NCBI RefSeq assembly: GCF_003605385.1
Contig: NZ_QYTV02000002.1
Span: 435,412 to 499,411 of the forward strand
DNA from: Siminovitchia acidinfaciens
GTDB lineage: Bacteria; Bacillota; Bacilli; Bacillales; Bacillaceae_C
Length of the DNA: 64,000 bases
Direction of reading: 5' to 3'
Shown here: piece after piece, positions 45,645 through 55,965 of the stretch
How positions within the stretch are numbered: the stretch's first letter is position 1
How the letters are laid out: each line of letters opens with the position of its first letter
Translations under genes and position numbers: made by a program
Notes under the pieces: model-generated
Seen by the model: only the letters and a program-made list of their open reading frames with translations
Database searches by the model: none
Told to the model about the DNA's origin: nothing

Positions 45645-46649
45645 TTATTCAGGTTTCGTCGATCCTCTTAGTTCCAATCTATGCGGAAGAACAACGATAT
45701 TCTCCTGTACCTTTTCTTTATTCATATATTTTGTAAGCAATCTCATTGAAACAGCTCCGATATCATAGAGCGGTTGAACAATGGAGCTCAGCTGCGGACG
45801 CACCATGAGTGCCAGCTTCGTATTGTCGGCAGTGATAACCTCAATGTCTTCCGGAACGGATAACCCGTCATCCTGAGCACCATGCATGACACCAAGCGCC
45901 ATCTCATCATCACCGGATACGACTGCTGTAGGTCTGTTATCAAGATCTTTGAGCTTTTTCCAGCCTTCCAGACCGGAATCATACGTATATCCACCCTCAA
46001 TAACATAATCATCGTGAAACTCCAGACCTGCTTCTTCCAATGCCTGCTTATAACCGACAAGTTTTTCAGCATGGTTAATCAAGTCACGCTTAGGTCCCAT
46101 AGCAAATGCAATCTGCTTATGTCCTTTTTCGATGAAATAATTTGTTGCATCAAATGTTGCCTGACGATAATCGATATTTACTGATGGAATCGTTCCGGAT
46201 GCTTCCATCGAACCTGCCAAAACAATAGGAACAGGCGAACGTTTCAATTCTTGGACAAAGTCATCTGTAATGTTTTGGCTCATTACTATTAGGCCGTCCA
46301 CTTGCTTTCCAAGCATAGTATTTAACAGATGGAGCTCCTTGTTTACGTTTTGATCGGAGTTGCTTAAGATAATGTTGTACTTATACATCGTTGCAATATC
46401 TTCGATTCCACGTGCAAGTTCTCCATAGAAAATATTGGAAATATCAGGAATAATTACCCCTACAGTCGTTGTTTTCTTGCTTGCAAGACCACGAGCGACC
46501 GCATTTGGCCGATATTCCAGTCTTTCAATCACTTCAAGCACTTTTTTCCGGGTTGCCGGCTTTACGTTTGGATTTCCGTTCACTACTCTCGATACAGTGG
46601 CCATGGATACGTTTGCTTCACGCGCCACATCATATATCGTTATATTCAT
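45645..46649 (-). CDS. ccpA: catabolite control protein A
   Basis: The master LacI-family regulator of carbon catabolite control; with HPr-Ser-P it binds cre sites. The 334-aa protein begins [31 protein letters not shown], almost identical to B. subtilis CcpA, and shares its hinge ([28 protein letters not shown]). I start at 46649 and not at the GTG three codons upstream, which overlaps the AGGAGAG ribosome-binding site. It is monocistronic here; the aroA-like gene upstream in B. subtilis is absent, as are acuABC and motPS nearby. Confidence 0.96.
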   Translation of the reverse strand: MNITIYDVAREANVSMATVSRVVNGNPNVKPATRKKVLEVIERLEYRPNAVARGLASKKTTTVGVIIPDISNIFYGELARGIEDIATMYKYNIILSNSDQNVNKELHLLNTMLGKQVDGLIVMSQNITDDFVQELKRSPVPIVLAGSMEASGTIPSVNIDYRQATFDATNYFIEKGHKQIAFAMGPKRDLINHAEKLVGYKQALEEAGLEFHDDYVIEGGYTYDSGLEGWKKLKDLDNRPTAVVSGDDEMALGVMHGAQDDGLSVPEDIEVITADNTKLALMVRPQLSSIVQPLYDIGAVSMRLLTKYMNKEKVQENIVVLPHRLELRGSTKPE

Positions 46650-46789
46650 CCTTATCACTCTCCTGTATACAACTACGACTATATGGTCATTTTAGTTTCA
46701 CTGTATTATTTATAATTTTCTATTCTGTCATAATCATACGCCAGAGTATCATCGGCTTGCAAACCTTTGTACTTCCCGTCAAAAAAAGT

Positions 46790-46825
46790 TCATAAAAATA
46801 AGGCGGCTTGATCAATTAGCCGCCC
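46790..46825 (-). terminator. terminator downstream of ytxGH
   Basis: On the minus strand GGCGGCT pairs with AGCCGCC and is followed by TTATTTTTATG. A family B repeat separates it from the ytxH stop. Confidence 0.65.
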
Positions 46826-46837
46826 ATTTTCTTATAA

Positions 46838-47050
46838 TGATTGTCCAGCGCCGGACAGGAGGACCCAGTGCAGGCGAAGGACAGGATAAGGAAAGCTTCG
46901 GCAGCGTTACACCGCACGAAGGAAAAGCGTTAGCTTTTTCGAGGATGCCGCTGATTAAGCTTGCATGCTGCGCCCTGTCCTCGGGTCACAAGCCAATTTC
47001 CGTGGAATCGTCTAGCTTGTTTAGGACCCTCTACTGGCCCTTCCGCTTTT
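46838..47050 (+). repeat. dispersed element family B, copy B2
   Basis: A 210-base element between ytxH and its terminator. It shares CGGCAGCGTTACACCGCACG and GGAAAAGCGTTA with the inverted copy at 33396-33540. Its first part (CAGCGCCGGACAGGAGGACC) recalls the end of family A, so the two families may be related modules. Confidence 0.7.
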
Positions 47051-47051
47051 C

Positions 47052-47558
47052 TTATGAATTTTTCACTTGATCAGACAGCTGTTCCGCTTTTTCGGTGATA
47101 TCTTCACCTGTTTGCGATGCTGCAGATTGGGCTTGGTCAACAGCGTTTTTCGTGTTGTCGGCAGTCAAGTCCACCGTTTTATGCACAGTCTCTTGCAGAT
47201 CATCCGCACCTGTTTTTGCGTTCTCTGCCACTTCATCGACTGCCGTTTTAGCCGTGTTGCGGAATTGGTCCGCTTTATCTTTTACCGTTTCGGCCAAATT
47301 GCTGCTCTTTTCCATTGCCGTTTGGCGGATTTGGCTTGTTTTTTCCATTGCAGTGGATGTCAAATCAGAACCTTTTTCCATGACTGTTTCTTTCCATTCA
47401 CCGGATTTTTCTCTCAGGGCATCCACTTGCTCACTTAACTCACTGCGAAGCTCCTTGCCAGACTTTGGAGCGACCAATAAGGCAGTAGCTGCCCCCACAA
47501 TACTTCCCACTATTATTCCCGTCAGAAAATTTCCAGTACCGTTTTCTTGATTGTTCAT
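47052..47558 (-). CDS. ytxH: YtxH-family general stress protein
   Basis: A 168-aa protein with an N-terminal hydrophobic, glycine-rich helix (FLTGIIVGSIVGAATALLVAPKSGKELRSEL, the YtxH domain). A long amphipathic region follows, rich in Ala, Thr, Lys and Glu, with 11-residue LEA-like periodicity (MEKTSQIRQTAMEKSSNLAETVKDKADQ). In B. subtilis ytxGHJ is a sigma-B/sigma-H stress operon. I start at 47558 (MNNQENGTG), with AAGGAGG upstream. It is cotranscribed with ytxG. Confidence 0.87.
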   Translation of the reverse strand: MNNQENGTGNFLTGIIVGSIVGAATALLVAPKSGKELRSELSEQVDALREKSGEWKETVMEKGSDLTSTAMEKTSQIRQTAMEKSSNLAETVKDKADQFRNTAKTAVDEVAENAKTGADDLQETVHKTVDLTADNTKNAVDQAQSAASQTGEDITEKAEQLSDQVKNS

Positions 47559-47589
47559 ATGTTCTTCATCCTCCTTAATAGAATAATAC

Positions 47590-48096
47590 TTACCCTCTTC
47601 CACCTTCCAATTGCTGTGTATGGATAACAACTTCTGATTGGTTGGTCCTTTTGTTATCCGTAGATTTTTTCTTATCTGTCCATTTGTCTTTGAGTTCTTT
47701 CAAAGCAGTTCCCCATTGAACAATCTGGACAATTTTATCTTCATTTCTTACTACTGCAGAAGATACTGACCTTGATACTTTCTGTAAAGAAGCATTCAGA
47801 TCCGATACAGTATTCCCAACACCCTGGACGGCATGTCCGACACCCTGTACGCCATCAACAACTGTTTCAAGCTTCTCCGCTTTTTGCTGGATATCTTCCG
47901 CAAGGGCGTTTGTTTTATGTAAGAGCATCGTTGTTTCTCCTGTTACACCTTTTAATTGGTTTTCAAGTCCATCCAGTGTTTCAGAGACACTCTCTAATGT
48001 TTCTTTCACTGCTTTCAATGTTTTTGTCAAGCTGATTACAAGAATCAGAAAAGCAATCGCAATTAAAGCAACACTTAAATAAAGAATAATTTTCAC
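47590..48096 (-). CDS. ytxG: DUF948 protein, YtxG
   Basis: A 168-aa DUF948-family protein with one N-terminal transmembrane helix ([21 protein letters not shown]) and a coiled-coil-forming body with repeated [16 protein letters not shown]. The function is unknown; in B. subtilis it is the first gene of a general-stress operon. I start at the GTG at 48096, with AGGAGGTG nine bases upstream; the GTG four codons earlier overlaps that site. The ytxH start follows after about 30 bases. Confidence 0.85.
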   Translation of the reverse strand: MKIILYLSVALIAIAFLILVISLTKTLKAVKETLESVSETLDGLENQLKGVTGETTMLLHKTNALAEDIQQKAEKLETVVDGVQGVGHAVQGVGNTVSDLNASLQKVSRSVSSAVVRNEDKIVQIVQWGTALKELKDKWTDKKKSTDNKRTNQSEVVIHTQQLEGGRG

Positions 48097-48238
48097 TTGA
48101 TCCCACACCTCCTGTATACAACAACTCTACCCCTGTTTATTATAAAATAAACAGTCCTCTAACATCTTCTTTGCCAAACCTTATTTTACCTTTATTTTTC
48201 ATAAAAAAACACAAATTAGACATAAAATTAATTAAGAT

Positions 48239-48492
48239 AAACGCAAGCGCCTGCTTAGCACAGGCAACATGACGCTTCCCGAGATGCCTCAGCCACCACA
48301 GGAAGCATGAGCTGTTCCTTAAAAAGGCCTTGTGCGCTTTGCAACGGGCTGAACAAAATTTCTGGAACCAGCTTTAGTGCAGGACCACCAGTAGGGCTAA
48401 GTCTGCCAGTTGATAGGTGCTGCCGCTTTAAAGCCACGTCCTGTAGCGCCGGTGGCACTAGGACGTCCTGTCCATCGGAGCAGGACGTAGAA
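48239..48492 (+). repeat. dispersed element family A, long copy A11
   Basis: A copy of about 250 bases between the murC terminator and ytxG. It starts ACGCAAGCGCCTG and ends with GCCACGTCCTGTAGC, AGGACGTCCT and CGGAGCAGGACGTAG. The frame on the minus strand encoding DGQDVLVPP is repeat-derived. Confidence 0.82.
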
Positions 48493-48511
48493 TGATCCAA
48501 TTAACGACGAG

Positions 48512-48546
48512 AAAAAGAAGGGGCTGAAATAAGCTCCTTCCTTTTT
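48512..48546 (-). terminator. murC terminator
   Basis: On the minus strand GAAGGAGCT pairs with AGCCCCTTC with one mismatch and runs into TTTTTC, 25 bases past the murC stop. Confidence 0.75.
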
Positions 48547-48569
48547 GAAAGCCAAATGGTCACAAAATT

Positions 48570-49889
48570 TTATTGCGCTTTTTTCAGCTGTTGTTGCAAT
48601 AAATTTTCGTAAGCAATCTGGAATTTCTGTATATCTCCTGCGCCCATAAAAATGAGAACTGAATCATTAAGCATCAAGAGGGGGGACGTGTCTTCCTCTT
48701 TGAGGATTTGGGCGCCTTCAATCTTATTCTTGAGATCCTCTATAGTCAGTTCTCCGTGATTTTCGCGGGCTGAGCCGAATATGTCGCATAAGTATACCTG
48801 ATTGGCTTCGCCTAAACTTTCCCCAAACTCATTTAAAAAAGTGCGGGTTCTTGTAAAGGTATGAGGCTGGAAAACAGCAACTATAGGACGATCCGGATAT
48901 TTCTGCTTAGCTGCATCAATCGTCGCTTTAATTTCAACAGGGTGATGTGCATAATCATCAATTAGGATTTGGCTTCCAAGCCGCTTCTCCGTAAAGCGTC
49001 GCTTCACTCCATTGAAAGTCAATAACTGCTGCTGAAGAATCTTCGTGTCTATTTCTTCATAGTGACATAACGCGATAACAGCAAGTGCGTTTAAAATATT
49101 ATGATCTCCATATGACGGGATTTCAAAAGATGCATAAAAGTGCTGACGCACATAAACATCAAACTTTGTTCCTGAAGTCGATTTTTCAATATTTCGGGCC
49201 TGAAAATCGTTTCCTTCACCGAACCCATAGAACAGAACAGGTACTTCCGCCTGAATTTTTTGCAGCTGTTCATCGTCACCATAAGCGATAATCGCCTTAT
49301 TCACTTGCAGCGCCATCTCCTGAAACGCCTGGAATACATCATCCACGTTGGCAAAGTAATCAGGATGGTCAAAGTCAATATTCGTCATGATGGCATAATC
49401 TGGGTGATATGATAAAAAATGCCTCCGATATTCACATGCTTCAAAGACAAAGTAAGCTGCGTCCTTTTCCCCTCTTCCCGTACCGTCGCCTATAAGAAAC
49501 GAAGTAGGCTTAGCCCCTTTCATCACATGGGCAAGCAGTCCGGTTGTAGAAGTTTTCCCATGGGAGCCGGTAACTCCAATACTAGTGAATCTTTTCATGT
49601 ACTCACCCAAAAATGTGTGGTAACGGATGACTTCGATTCCCTGATTCAATGCTTCATCAATTTCTTCATGTGAATCTGAAAATGCGTTACCTGCAATTAC
49701 TGTCATTCCTGGTTTTATATTTTCACGATTAAAAGGGTAAATTTTAATTTTTAAGTCATCAAGCGCTTCTTGAGTAAAGAAATATTTTTCCACATCGGAA
49801 CCCTGCACCTTATATCCCGAGTTGTGTAGAATCTGTGCGAGAGCGCTCATTCCGGTGCCTTTGATACCTACAAAATGGTATACAGTCAT
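48570..49889 (-). CDS. murC: UDP-N-acetylmuramate--L-alanine ligase
   Basis: Adds L-alanine to UDP-MurNAc, the first peptide step of peptidoglycan synthesis. The 439-aa Mur ligase begins [20 protein letters not shown], has the ATP site [15 protein letters not shown] (near residue 108), the central [10 protein letters not shown] segment and the C-terminal [14 protein letters not shown] and [17 protein letters not shown] precedes the ATG. Its location near ytxGH and sftA matches B. subtilis. Confidence 0.96.
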   Translation of the reverse strand: MTVYHFVGIKGTGMSALAQILHNSGYKVQGSDVEKYFFTQEALDDLKIKIYPFNRENIKPGMTVIAGNAFSDSHEEIDEALNQGIEVIRYHTFLGEYMKRFTSIGVTGSHGKTSTTGLLAHVMKGAKPTSFLIGDGTGRGEKDAAYFVFEACEYRRHFLSYHPDYAIMTNIDFDHPDYFANVDDVFQAFQEMALQVNKAIIAYGDDEQLQKIQAEVPVLFYGFGEGNDFQARNIEKSTSGTKFDVYVRQHFYASFEIPSYGDHNILNALAVIALCHYEEIDTKILQQQLLTFNGVKRRFTEKRLGSQILIDDYAHHPVEIKATIDAAKQKYPDRPIVAVFQPHTFTRTRTFLNEFGESLGEANQVYLCDIFGSARENHGELTIEDLKNKIEGAQILKEEDTSPLLMLNDSVLIFMGAGDIQKFQIAYENLLQQQLKKAQ

Positions 49890-50101
49890 AGCAGAACCTC
49901 CAGCGATCGTCTATCTGTATGTATTATATGAAAAACATTGATTTTTGCTCAAATGCATTCATTCCTACGCCTACTTATTATAAACTTTCGGCTATACACG
50001 TATGTAAGTTTTACAGATAGTTTTTTTATTATGCCATTATATCATTGATTAGAAACAGTGACTATTTATTCACTACCTTCATCTGTCAAAAAAACAAATC
50101 A

Positions 50102-51199
50102 TCAATCAACCTGTTCAAGCCTCGGGTTGGGACGATATCGTCTTCCCTCTTTGGCGGAATGTTCTCCGTTTAAAAGTACGCAATCTCCGGTAAAACCGAT
50201 GTTGATCTTTAGCAGACTGCTGCCGATCCCATACATATCCACAGGTACTCCCAAGTTTTCGAACTCCGTGATCCTTTTCACATTGAAACCGCCTGAGACT
50301 ACTATCTTGACATGTTGGAAACCCTCACGATCCAAAGCTTCTCTCAAGGCAAAGATGAGCATTGCGTTCACTCCGCGGGGATCAAAGGTGCCAAGCAAAT
50401 GTTGATTTCTCAAAAAATATTTATCGATCATCGTTCTTGATGTATCCACACGAACACCTTTTAACTCCGGTCCAAATTCTCGGGCCAATTTTAAAGAATC
50501 GGTGATGACGTCATTATTATAATCTACGAGCGATAACAGTTCGTCTTCCGGAAAGGTCTCGTGGTATGCCTTGGTAGCTGCTACAATATCCCCATTAAAC
50601 AGCTGGATCATAGCATGGGGCATTGTTCCCATCCCCTGCTTTCCCCACCATTCGTTCATTGCCGGAGTGGCCTGTGCAGTCGATCCACCTATATATGCAG
50701 CGTATCCATCGCCTGCCTGCTGTGTAAAATGGTCATCACGGTCTCCCATAAAAATAACCGGCTTTTGTTTTCCTGATATCCCAGCCGCTTTTGACACATT
50801 ATAGACATTTGTTGCTACAGATGTCCGCCTTGACAGGATTCCGTCAATGATTCCCTCAAGATAGCCATAGCTTTGATAAGGACCCGTTACTGTCATAACC
50901 GTCTCAAAGGGAGAAATCTTATCTCCGTCTTTCAACGAATGGATTTCCAGATTTTCGGGTTCATGCGCGAACTGCTTAAGGATGGCTATCGCTTCATCGG
51001 TACCGCACAAAACAGCCTCTTTCCTCTGGAAGAACTGCATCGTCACAATATTTTCCTTTTTATACCGCTCCGCAATCTCTCTTGTTTTTAAAAAATATAC
51101 AGCTGAAAACCAGCCGTCTTTTACACGCTCATCAAATTTAAAAGTTTTATTGGTTAATCTTTTAATTTTGCCTTGAAGCTTCAATTCGATTTCCTTCAT
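50102..51199 (-). CDS. nicotinate phosphoribosyltransferase
   Basis: A 365-aa enzyme that joins nicotinate and phosphoribosyl pyrophosphate in NAD salvage. It is the short form of the family. Characteristic segments are FDERVKDGWFSAVYFLKTREIAERY at the N-terminus, RTSVATNVYNVSKAAG, and the C-terminal phosphate-binding IVVSGGFNVKRITEFENLGVPVDMYGIGSSL. AGGAG precedes the ATG. It lies between sftA and murC, where B. subtilis has none. It has no cotranscribed partner. Confidence 0.88.
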   Translation of the reverse strand: MKEIELKLQGKIKRLTNKTFKFDERVKDGWFSAVYFLKTREIAERYKKENIVTMQFFQRKEAVLCGTDEAIAILKQFAHEPENLEIHSLKDGDKISPFETVMTVTGPYQSYGYLEGIIDGILSRRTSVATNVYNVSKAAGISGKQKPVIFMGDRDDHFTQQAGDGYAAYIGGSTAQATPAMNEWWGKQGMGTMPHAMIQLFNGDIVAATKAYHETFPEDELLSLVDYNNDVITDSLKLAREFGPELKGVRVDTSRTMIDKYFLRNQHLLGTFDPRGVNAMLIFALREALDREGFQHVKIVVSGGFNVKRITEFENLGVPVDMYGIGSSLLKINIGFTGDCVLLNGEHSAKEGRRYRPNPRLEQVD

Positions 51200-51233
51200 G
51201 TCGGATACTCCTTGTGCCTACTTAATAAACATT

Positions 51234-51262
51234 AAAACAGGGGAAGCCTTTGTTCCCCTGTC
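51234..51262 (-). terminator. sftA terminator
   Basis: On the minus strand ACAGGGGAA pairs perfectly with TTCCCCTGT around a short loop and is followed by TTTAAT, about 25 bases past the sftA stop. Confidence 0.75.
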
Positions 51263-51284
51263 AACAAGAATACCATTTTATCCG

Positions 51285-54200
51285 TCAATGTACTAGGGAA
51301 TCTTTCAATAAATCAAGCTCCGCCTCTTTTATCAGTACATCCCGGGGCTTGCTTCCCTTTGCACCTGATATGACCCCTTGGTCTTCCATCATTTCCATTA
51401 ATCTCGCCGCACGGTTGTATCCGATTCTGAAATGTCTTTGTAATAAGGAAGTTGATGCGCTCCCTTGTTTAACCACAAATTCACACGCTTCGATTAAAAG
51501 CTCATCTTCGTTTTCCTGCATTTCGGCCTTCTTCAACAGTTCTTCCTGTTGAAAAAGATAATTCGGCTCGCCTTGGCTGCGCACATGCTCAATTACACGG
51601 TCAATTTCTTCATCTGATACGAAGGTTCCCTGCAGCCTGACCGGTTTGACGGACCCGTTATTTAAAAATAGCATGTCCCCCCGTCCAAGCAGTTTTTCCG
51701 CGCCGCTCACGTCAATGACCGTTCTGGAGTCAACTTGAGAAGATACGGCAAAAGCGATTCTTGTAGGCACGTTAGCTTTGATCAAGCCTGTGATGACATC
51801 AACAGATGGACGTTGCGTTGCAATGAGCAAATGGATGCCGCACGCCCGTGCTTTTTGAGCAATTCGGCAGATGGACTCTTCCACTTCAGCAGGTGCCACC
51901 ATCATTAAATCAGCGAGCTCATCGATAACAATCACGATATAAGGGAGGTGTTCACTTTTTTGTCCTTTCGTTTCCGCAAGATAATTGAACCGGCCAATAT
52001 CCCGCACACCGGCATGAACAAACAACTCGTAGCGCCTCTCCATTTCATCAACTGCCCACTTCAAAGCGGCGGTCGCAGCTTTTACATCTGTGATGACAGG
52101 ACTGACAAGGTGTGGAATATGATTATACGGCGCCAGTTCTACCATCTTTGGATCAATGAGCATCAGCTTTAACTCATCAGGCCTTGCTTTATAAAGCAGG
52201 CTGACAAGAATCGAATTGATGCATACACTTTTTCCCGACCCTGTAGCCCCTGCGATCAACCCATGAGGCATTTTACGCAGATCCGTCACAATCGGCTCTC
52301 CGGATATATCAAGCCCCAGAGCGGCTGTCAAAGGTGATTCAGCATGTAAAAAAGCTTCCTCTCCGATAATTTCACTGATTTGAACCGGGCGGCTTTCCTT
52401 GTTAGGTAGTTCAATGCCTATTGAACGGGTCCCCGGAATCGGAGCCTCCATACGGATATCACGGGCAGCCATGCTTAATTTGATGTCATTGCTCAAGTTT
52501 GTAATTTTATTTACTTTTACACCTTTATCGGGCTGCACTTCGAACCTTGTGACTGACGGCCCCTGGCTTGCATTGACAACCCGTGCCTTGACGTTAAAAT
52601 TTTCCATCGTCTCATCAAGGAGGGCCGTTTGTTCATTTAACCACTCCGTATTTTCCTCTTTGATTACAGGCGGCTTTAGAAGTTGAAGTGCCGGAAATTC
52701 AAAATATTTGGGTGGCGAGTCGCTCGCTGCTGCAATTTCAGTTTCAGCCGTTTCAGCCGCTTTCGCAATAGTTGCGGGGATACTTCCCCTTTTGTGATTG
52801 TCTCTTTCCCTTTGCTTTTGTTTTTGCCATTTAGTTCTGTCCTGCGACAACATCAAAACATTAAACGGAAGATGCTGGCGTGGTTTTTCTTTATCACTCA
52901 CACTGATCTTCTCAGCTTGTAGTTCGGGTATAGATTTAGCTCCCTTCGTGGGATGTTCATTCGCCGGAATTTCATTATTTACCCCCACAGATACCGGAAG
53001 TATCGGCTCACCTGTTGTTTCTGAAACCACATCGATATCAGCTTCAACAGATGAGGCTGTAGATTGCTCGATTTCCATTTCAGATAATGAGTCGGCTTTA
53101 GTAACATCTATTGGGGCCTCCGGTAAATCAGGCTTAGTCGCGGACTCTGTAACCACATCTGGATCTTCGGAACCATCGCTTGTATTATTATTTTCTACAG
53201 CAGTTGAGACTGCTATATTCTCGTGTTCCAACTCAGAGGATAGCCCGGCTTCAGCATCATTGACTGGGGCTTCCAGGAATTCTGGCTCAGACGCGATTTC
53301 CAAAACCACATCTGGATCTTCGGATTCACCGCTTGTATTTTTATCTTCTTCAGCAGTTGAGACTACTAAATTCTCGTATTCCATCTCAGAAGTAAGCTCA
53401 GCTTCAGTATCACTGACTCGAGCTTCTGAGAATTCTGGCTCAGACGCGATTTCCGAAACCACATCTGGATCTTCGGATTCACCGCTTGTATTTTTATCTT
53501 CTTCAGCAGTTGAGACTACTAAATTCTCGTGTTCCAACTCAGAAGTAAGCTCAGCTTCAGTATCACTGACTCGAGCTTCTGAGAATTCTGGCTCAGACGC
53601 GATTTCCGAAACCACATCTGGATCTTCGGATTCACCGCTTGTATTTTTATCTTCTTCAGCAGTTGAGACTACTAAATTCTCGTGTTCCAACTCAGAAGTA
53701 AGCTCAGCTTCAGTATCACTGACTCGAGCTTCTGAGAATTCTGGTTCAGGCACGATTTCCGAAACCACATCTGGATCTTCGGATTCACCGTTTGTATTTT
53801 TATCTTCTTCAGCAGTTGAGACTACTAAATTCTCGTGTTCCAACTCAGAAGTAAGCTCAGCTTCAGTATCACTGACTCGAGCTTCTGAGAATTCTGGTTC
53901 AGGCACGATTTCCGAAACCACATCTGGATCTTCGGATTCACCGTTTGTATTTTTATCTTCTTCAACAGTTGAGACTACTAAATTCTCGTGTTCCATCTCG
54001 GAAGTAAGCTCAGCTTCAGTATCATTGACTCGAGCTTCTGAGAATTCTGGTTCAGGCACGATTTCCGAAACGACATCTGGATCTTCGGAATCGCCGCTTG
54101 TATTTTTTTCTTCTTCAGCAGGTTTGGCTGCTAAACTCTCGTGTTCCAGTTCAGAAGAAAGCTCAGCTTCAGCACCATTGACTGGGGCTTCCAGGAATTC

Positions 54201-55025
54201 TGGCTCAGACGTGATTTCCGAAACCATATCTTGGACTTCGGAATCGCCGTTTATATCAATAGCACTGTCTGCAGGTGTCCCTGCAGAGTGCCCTCCTTCA
54301 TTAATGCCAGCAAATACTGTGTCTTCCCCTTCATAAACCGTGACTTCAGACTCAGAGATGCCCTCGGCTCCAACAAGGGCAGCACCATTTTTGAATTGCA
54401 TTTCAGAATCTGCATTAATTTCTTCATTACGGTACCTTTTCCAAGTATTAATTTCAAAAGTTGTTTCTTCAGCTTTTCCTGGGTCCTCTCGAAATTTCAA
54501 ATTCCCTTCGAAAACTGCCTCTTCGTTTATGTTCCCGATATAATGCTGAGGGTTTTCCGTTTTCGTTTCATCTTCAATTGGAGATTGCGATTTTAACTCA
54601 ATTAGTTCATCCTCAGGAGTGTTTGACTCTTCTGTTTTCACTATAGGACGGTTAAATCCGTAAATAGGTGAAGGGGTATGCGTAGGCTGGAACGGCCGAC
54701 GGATTTTCGGCTCGATAATCCTGCGTTCTGCAGACACCTGTTTTGTTTCGCTGCCCTGTACTGGTCGCCTGGTTTTTGGCTCCCTCTCCTCGTCTTCTTG
54801 TCGTCTGCCGTAGGGGCGACTTTGCCTTACTTCAGAAGGTTTTGATGCTTCTGACTGGTCTTTGATCAAGGGAAAACGGAATTCCCCTTTTGGATATTGA
54901 TAAATCATCCTGGCTTTCATCTCATGACGTTCATTCTTTTGGTTATTTTCAATATGTAATTCTTCTGGTTCATCTGTTCTTTTATCTGAAAAAAAATTTG
55001 AAAGAAATTTTTTCCACCAGTGCAT
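51285..55025 (-). CDS. sftA: septum-associated DNA translocase SftA (FtsK/SpoIIIE family) with expanded repeat linker
   Basis: A 1246-aa DNA pump that clears chromosome from the closing septum. As in B. subtilis SftA (YtpS, about 950 aa), there is no transmembrane segment. A short N-terminal head (residues 1-20) is followed by a very long acidic linker (to about 700). The motor has Walker A in AGATGSGKSVCINSI and Walker B in YIVIVIDELADLMM. A C-terminal winged-helix gamma domain (about 1185-1246) follows. The extra length comes from seven 51-residue repeats at 262-618. AAAGAAAGAG gives a weak ribosome-binding site. Confidence 0.93.
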   Translation of the reverse strand: MHWWKKFLSNFFSDKRTDEPEELHIENNQKNERHEMKARMIYQYPKGEFRFPLIKDQSEASKPSEVRQSRPYGRRQEDEEREPKTRRPVQGSETKQVSAERRIIEPKIRRPFQPTHTPSPIYGFNRPIVKTEESNTPEDELIELKSQSPIEDETKTENPQHYIGNINEEAVFEGNLKFREDPGKAEETTFEINTWKRYRNEEINADSEMQFKNGAALVGAEGISESEVTVYEGEDTVFAGINEGGHSAGTPADSAIDINGDSEVQDMVSEITSEPEFLEAPVNGAEAELSSELEHESLAAKPAEEEKNTSGDSEDPDVVSEIVPEPEFSEARVNDTEAELTSEMEHENLVVSTVEEDKNTNGESEDPDVVSEIVPEPEFSEARVSDTEAELTSELEHENLVVSTAEEDKNTNGESEDPDVVSEIVPEPEFSEARVSDTEAELTSELEHENLVVSTAEEDKNTSGESEDPDVVSEIASEPEFSEARVSDTEAELTSELEHENLVVSTAEEDKNTSGESEDPDVVSEIASEPEFSEARVSDTEAELTSEMEYENLVVSTAEEDKNTSGESEDPDVVLEIASEPEFLEAPVNDAEAGLSSELEHENIAVSTAVENNNTSDGSEDPDVVTESATKPDLPEAPIDVTKADSLSEMEIEQSTASSVEADIDVVSETTGEPILPVSVGVNNEIPANEHPTKGAKSIPELQAEKISVSDKEKPRQHLPFNVLMLSQDRTKWQKQKQRERDNHKRGSIPATIAKAAETAETEIAAASDSPPKYFEFPALQLLKPPVIKEENTEWLNEQTALLDETMENFNVKARVVNASQGPSVTRFEVQPDKGVKVNKITNLSNDIKLSMAARDIRMEAPIPGTRSIGIELPNKESRPVQISEIIGEEAFLHAESPLTAALGLDISGEPIVTDLRKMPHGLIAGATGSGKSVCINSILVSLLYKARPDELKLMLIDPKMVELAPYNHIPHLVSPVITDVKAATAALKWAVDEMERRYELFVHAGVRDIGRFNYLAETKGQKSEHLPYIVIVIDELADLMMVAPAEVEESICRIAQKARACGIHLLIATQRPSVDVITGLIKANVPTRIAFAVSSQVDSRTVIDVSGAEKLLGRGDMLFLNNGSVKPVRLQGTFVSDEEIDRVIEHVRSQGEPNYLFQQEELLKKAEMQENEDELLIEACEFVVKQGSASTSLLQRHFRIGYNRAARLMEMMEDQGVISGAKGSKPRDVLIKEAELDLLKDSLVH
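53172..54242 (-). repeat. in-frame tandem repeat, 7 x 153 bp, within sftA
   Basis: Seven units of 153 bp encode 51 residues each (consensus SEDPDVVSEI, EPEFSEARVSDTEAELTSE, LEHENLVVSTAEEDKNTSGE). The four inner units are almost identical at DNA level; the first and last are diverged, and an eighth degenerate unit follows. The gradient suggests expansion by unequal recombination from the middle. Confidence 0.95.
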
Positions 55026-55150
55026 TTTTTAATCACTCTTTCTTTCATTTAAGGTAATAACTCCCATCTATTCATTATACCAAAAAAATGAATAATAATT
55101 GATGGGTTTGGAACATTAAAAACGATTTTAGAAAAAAGGAGGCCAATAAA

Positions 55151-55741
55151 ATGAAGTTCATAAAACCGATTATGTATGCAGGTTTAATTTCCGTGATGCT
55201 TGCCGGGTGCGGCACTGCAAATAACAATGACCGATTTACAAGTGACGACAATAAACCGCTTGGTGTGCGTTATAACCCCACTGATAACCGTGATGGGGCC
55301 AATAACATGAATGATGGCATTGGAGTTAACGACAACAGGAATGATGGATTTGGCACCAATGTCAACACCCGAAACAATGACAATATGGGCAATAATAATA
55401 ATGACCGGAACATCGATCTTGCTGATGATGTTGCAGATGAAGTTGTCAGCCTTAAAGAGGTTGATGATGCAAGTGTCCTTGTAACAAACCGAAACGCTTA
55501 TGTTGCGGTGAAACTCAGCAATCAGGGAAACAATGAAATGAGTAAAGATGTACAGAAGAAAATTGACCGCAAAGTCAGGGAGACAAAGCACAATTTCGAT
55601 AATGTATACATTTCTGAGAACCCGGATTTTTATGACCGGATGAGAGGTTATGGAAACGATATAAGAAACGGTCGTCCTATAGGCGGATTTTTTGATGAAT
55701 TTTCAAATACAGTTCAGCGTGTATTCCCTAACGCCAGATAA
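55151..55741 (+). CDS. YhcN/YlaJ-family sporulation lipoprotein
   Basis: A 196-aa lipoprotein with signal peptide and lipobox (YAGLISVMLAGC, Cys near residue 20). An Asn/Asp/Gly-rich low-complexity segment (residues about 22-95) follows, then a YhcN/YlaJ domain (DLADDVADEVVSLKEVDDASVLVTNRNAYVAVKL). The family is found in spores, where members affect germination or outgrowth; the precise role is unknown. AAAGGAGGCC precedes the ATG. It is divergent from sftA. Confidence 0.87.
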   Translation: MKFIKPIMYAGLISVMLAGCGTANNNDRFTSDDNKPLGVRYNPTDNRDGANNMNDGIGVNDNRNDGFGTNVNTRNNDNMGNNNNDRNIDLADDVADEVVSLKEVDDASVLVTNRNAYVAVKLSNQGNNEMSKDVQKKIDRKVRETKHNFDNVYISENPDFYDRMRGYGNDIRNGRPIGGFFDEFSNTVQRVFPNAR

Positions 55742-55754
55742 TCGCTTTTTGTTG

Positions 55755-55910
55755 ATTGCGAAGGCGCCTGACCGGTTGCGAAAATAAAATTCCAATCGAA
55801 AATGACGTCTGGTTTAAGGGGCTAAACGTCAGCAGAACTAAAATCATCCGCATTGGATTATCCTGTATATGCCACGTTCAACCGCCACCTTCGCCTGATT
55901 GGTGTTAGAC
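55755..55910. other. intergenic stretch, possibly a decayed repeat copy
   Basis: About 155 bases after the YhcN-type gene begin with AAGGCGCCTGACCGGTTGCG, which recalls the start of family A, and end with GGTGTTAGACATTACC. The core hairpins are not recognisable, so membership in the family is doubtful. No gene is visible. Confidence 0.3.
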
Positions 55911-55920
55911 ATTACCTTTA

Positions 55921-55954
55921 AAGCCGAAATTTCCATGTGAAATTTCGGCTTTTT
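55921..55954. terminator. terminator between the YhcN-type and YciI genes
   Basis: AAGCCGAAATTTC pairs perfectly with GAAATTTCGGCTT around a five-base loop, with T residues on the plus strand and a weaker run on the minus strand. It serves the convergent genes. Confidence 0.85.
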
Positions 55955-55965
55955 CATTCAACAAA

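Noticed and set aside
45436-45768. Plus-strand frame of 110 codons between two terminators and into ccpA
   Set aside because: It crosses a strong bidirectional terminator, overlaps ccpA in antisense, has no Shine-Dalgarno site and has no recognisable family.
53172-54242. CRISPR array
   Set aside because: The repeats are contiguous, 153 bp long and in frame within sftA, without spacers.
52798-54336. A 512-codon open frame on the plus strand antisense to sftA, rich in Ser and Thr
   Set aside because: It mirrors the 153-bp repeat array, which is open in both directions because its length is a multiple of three. It has no ribosome-binding site and no family.
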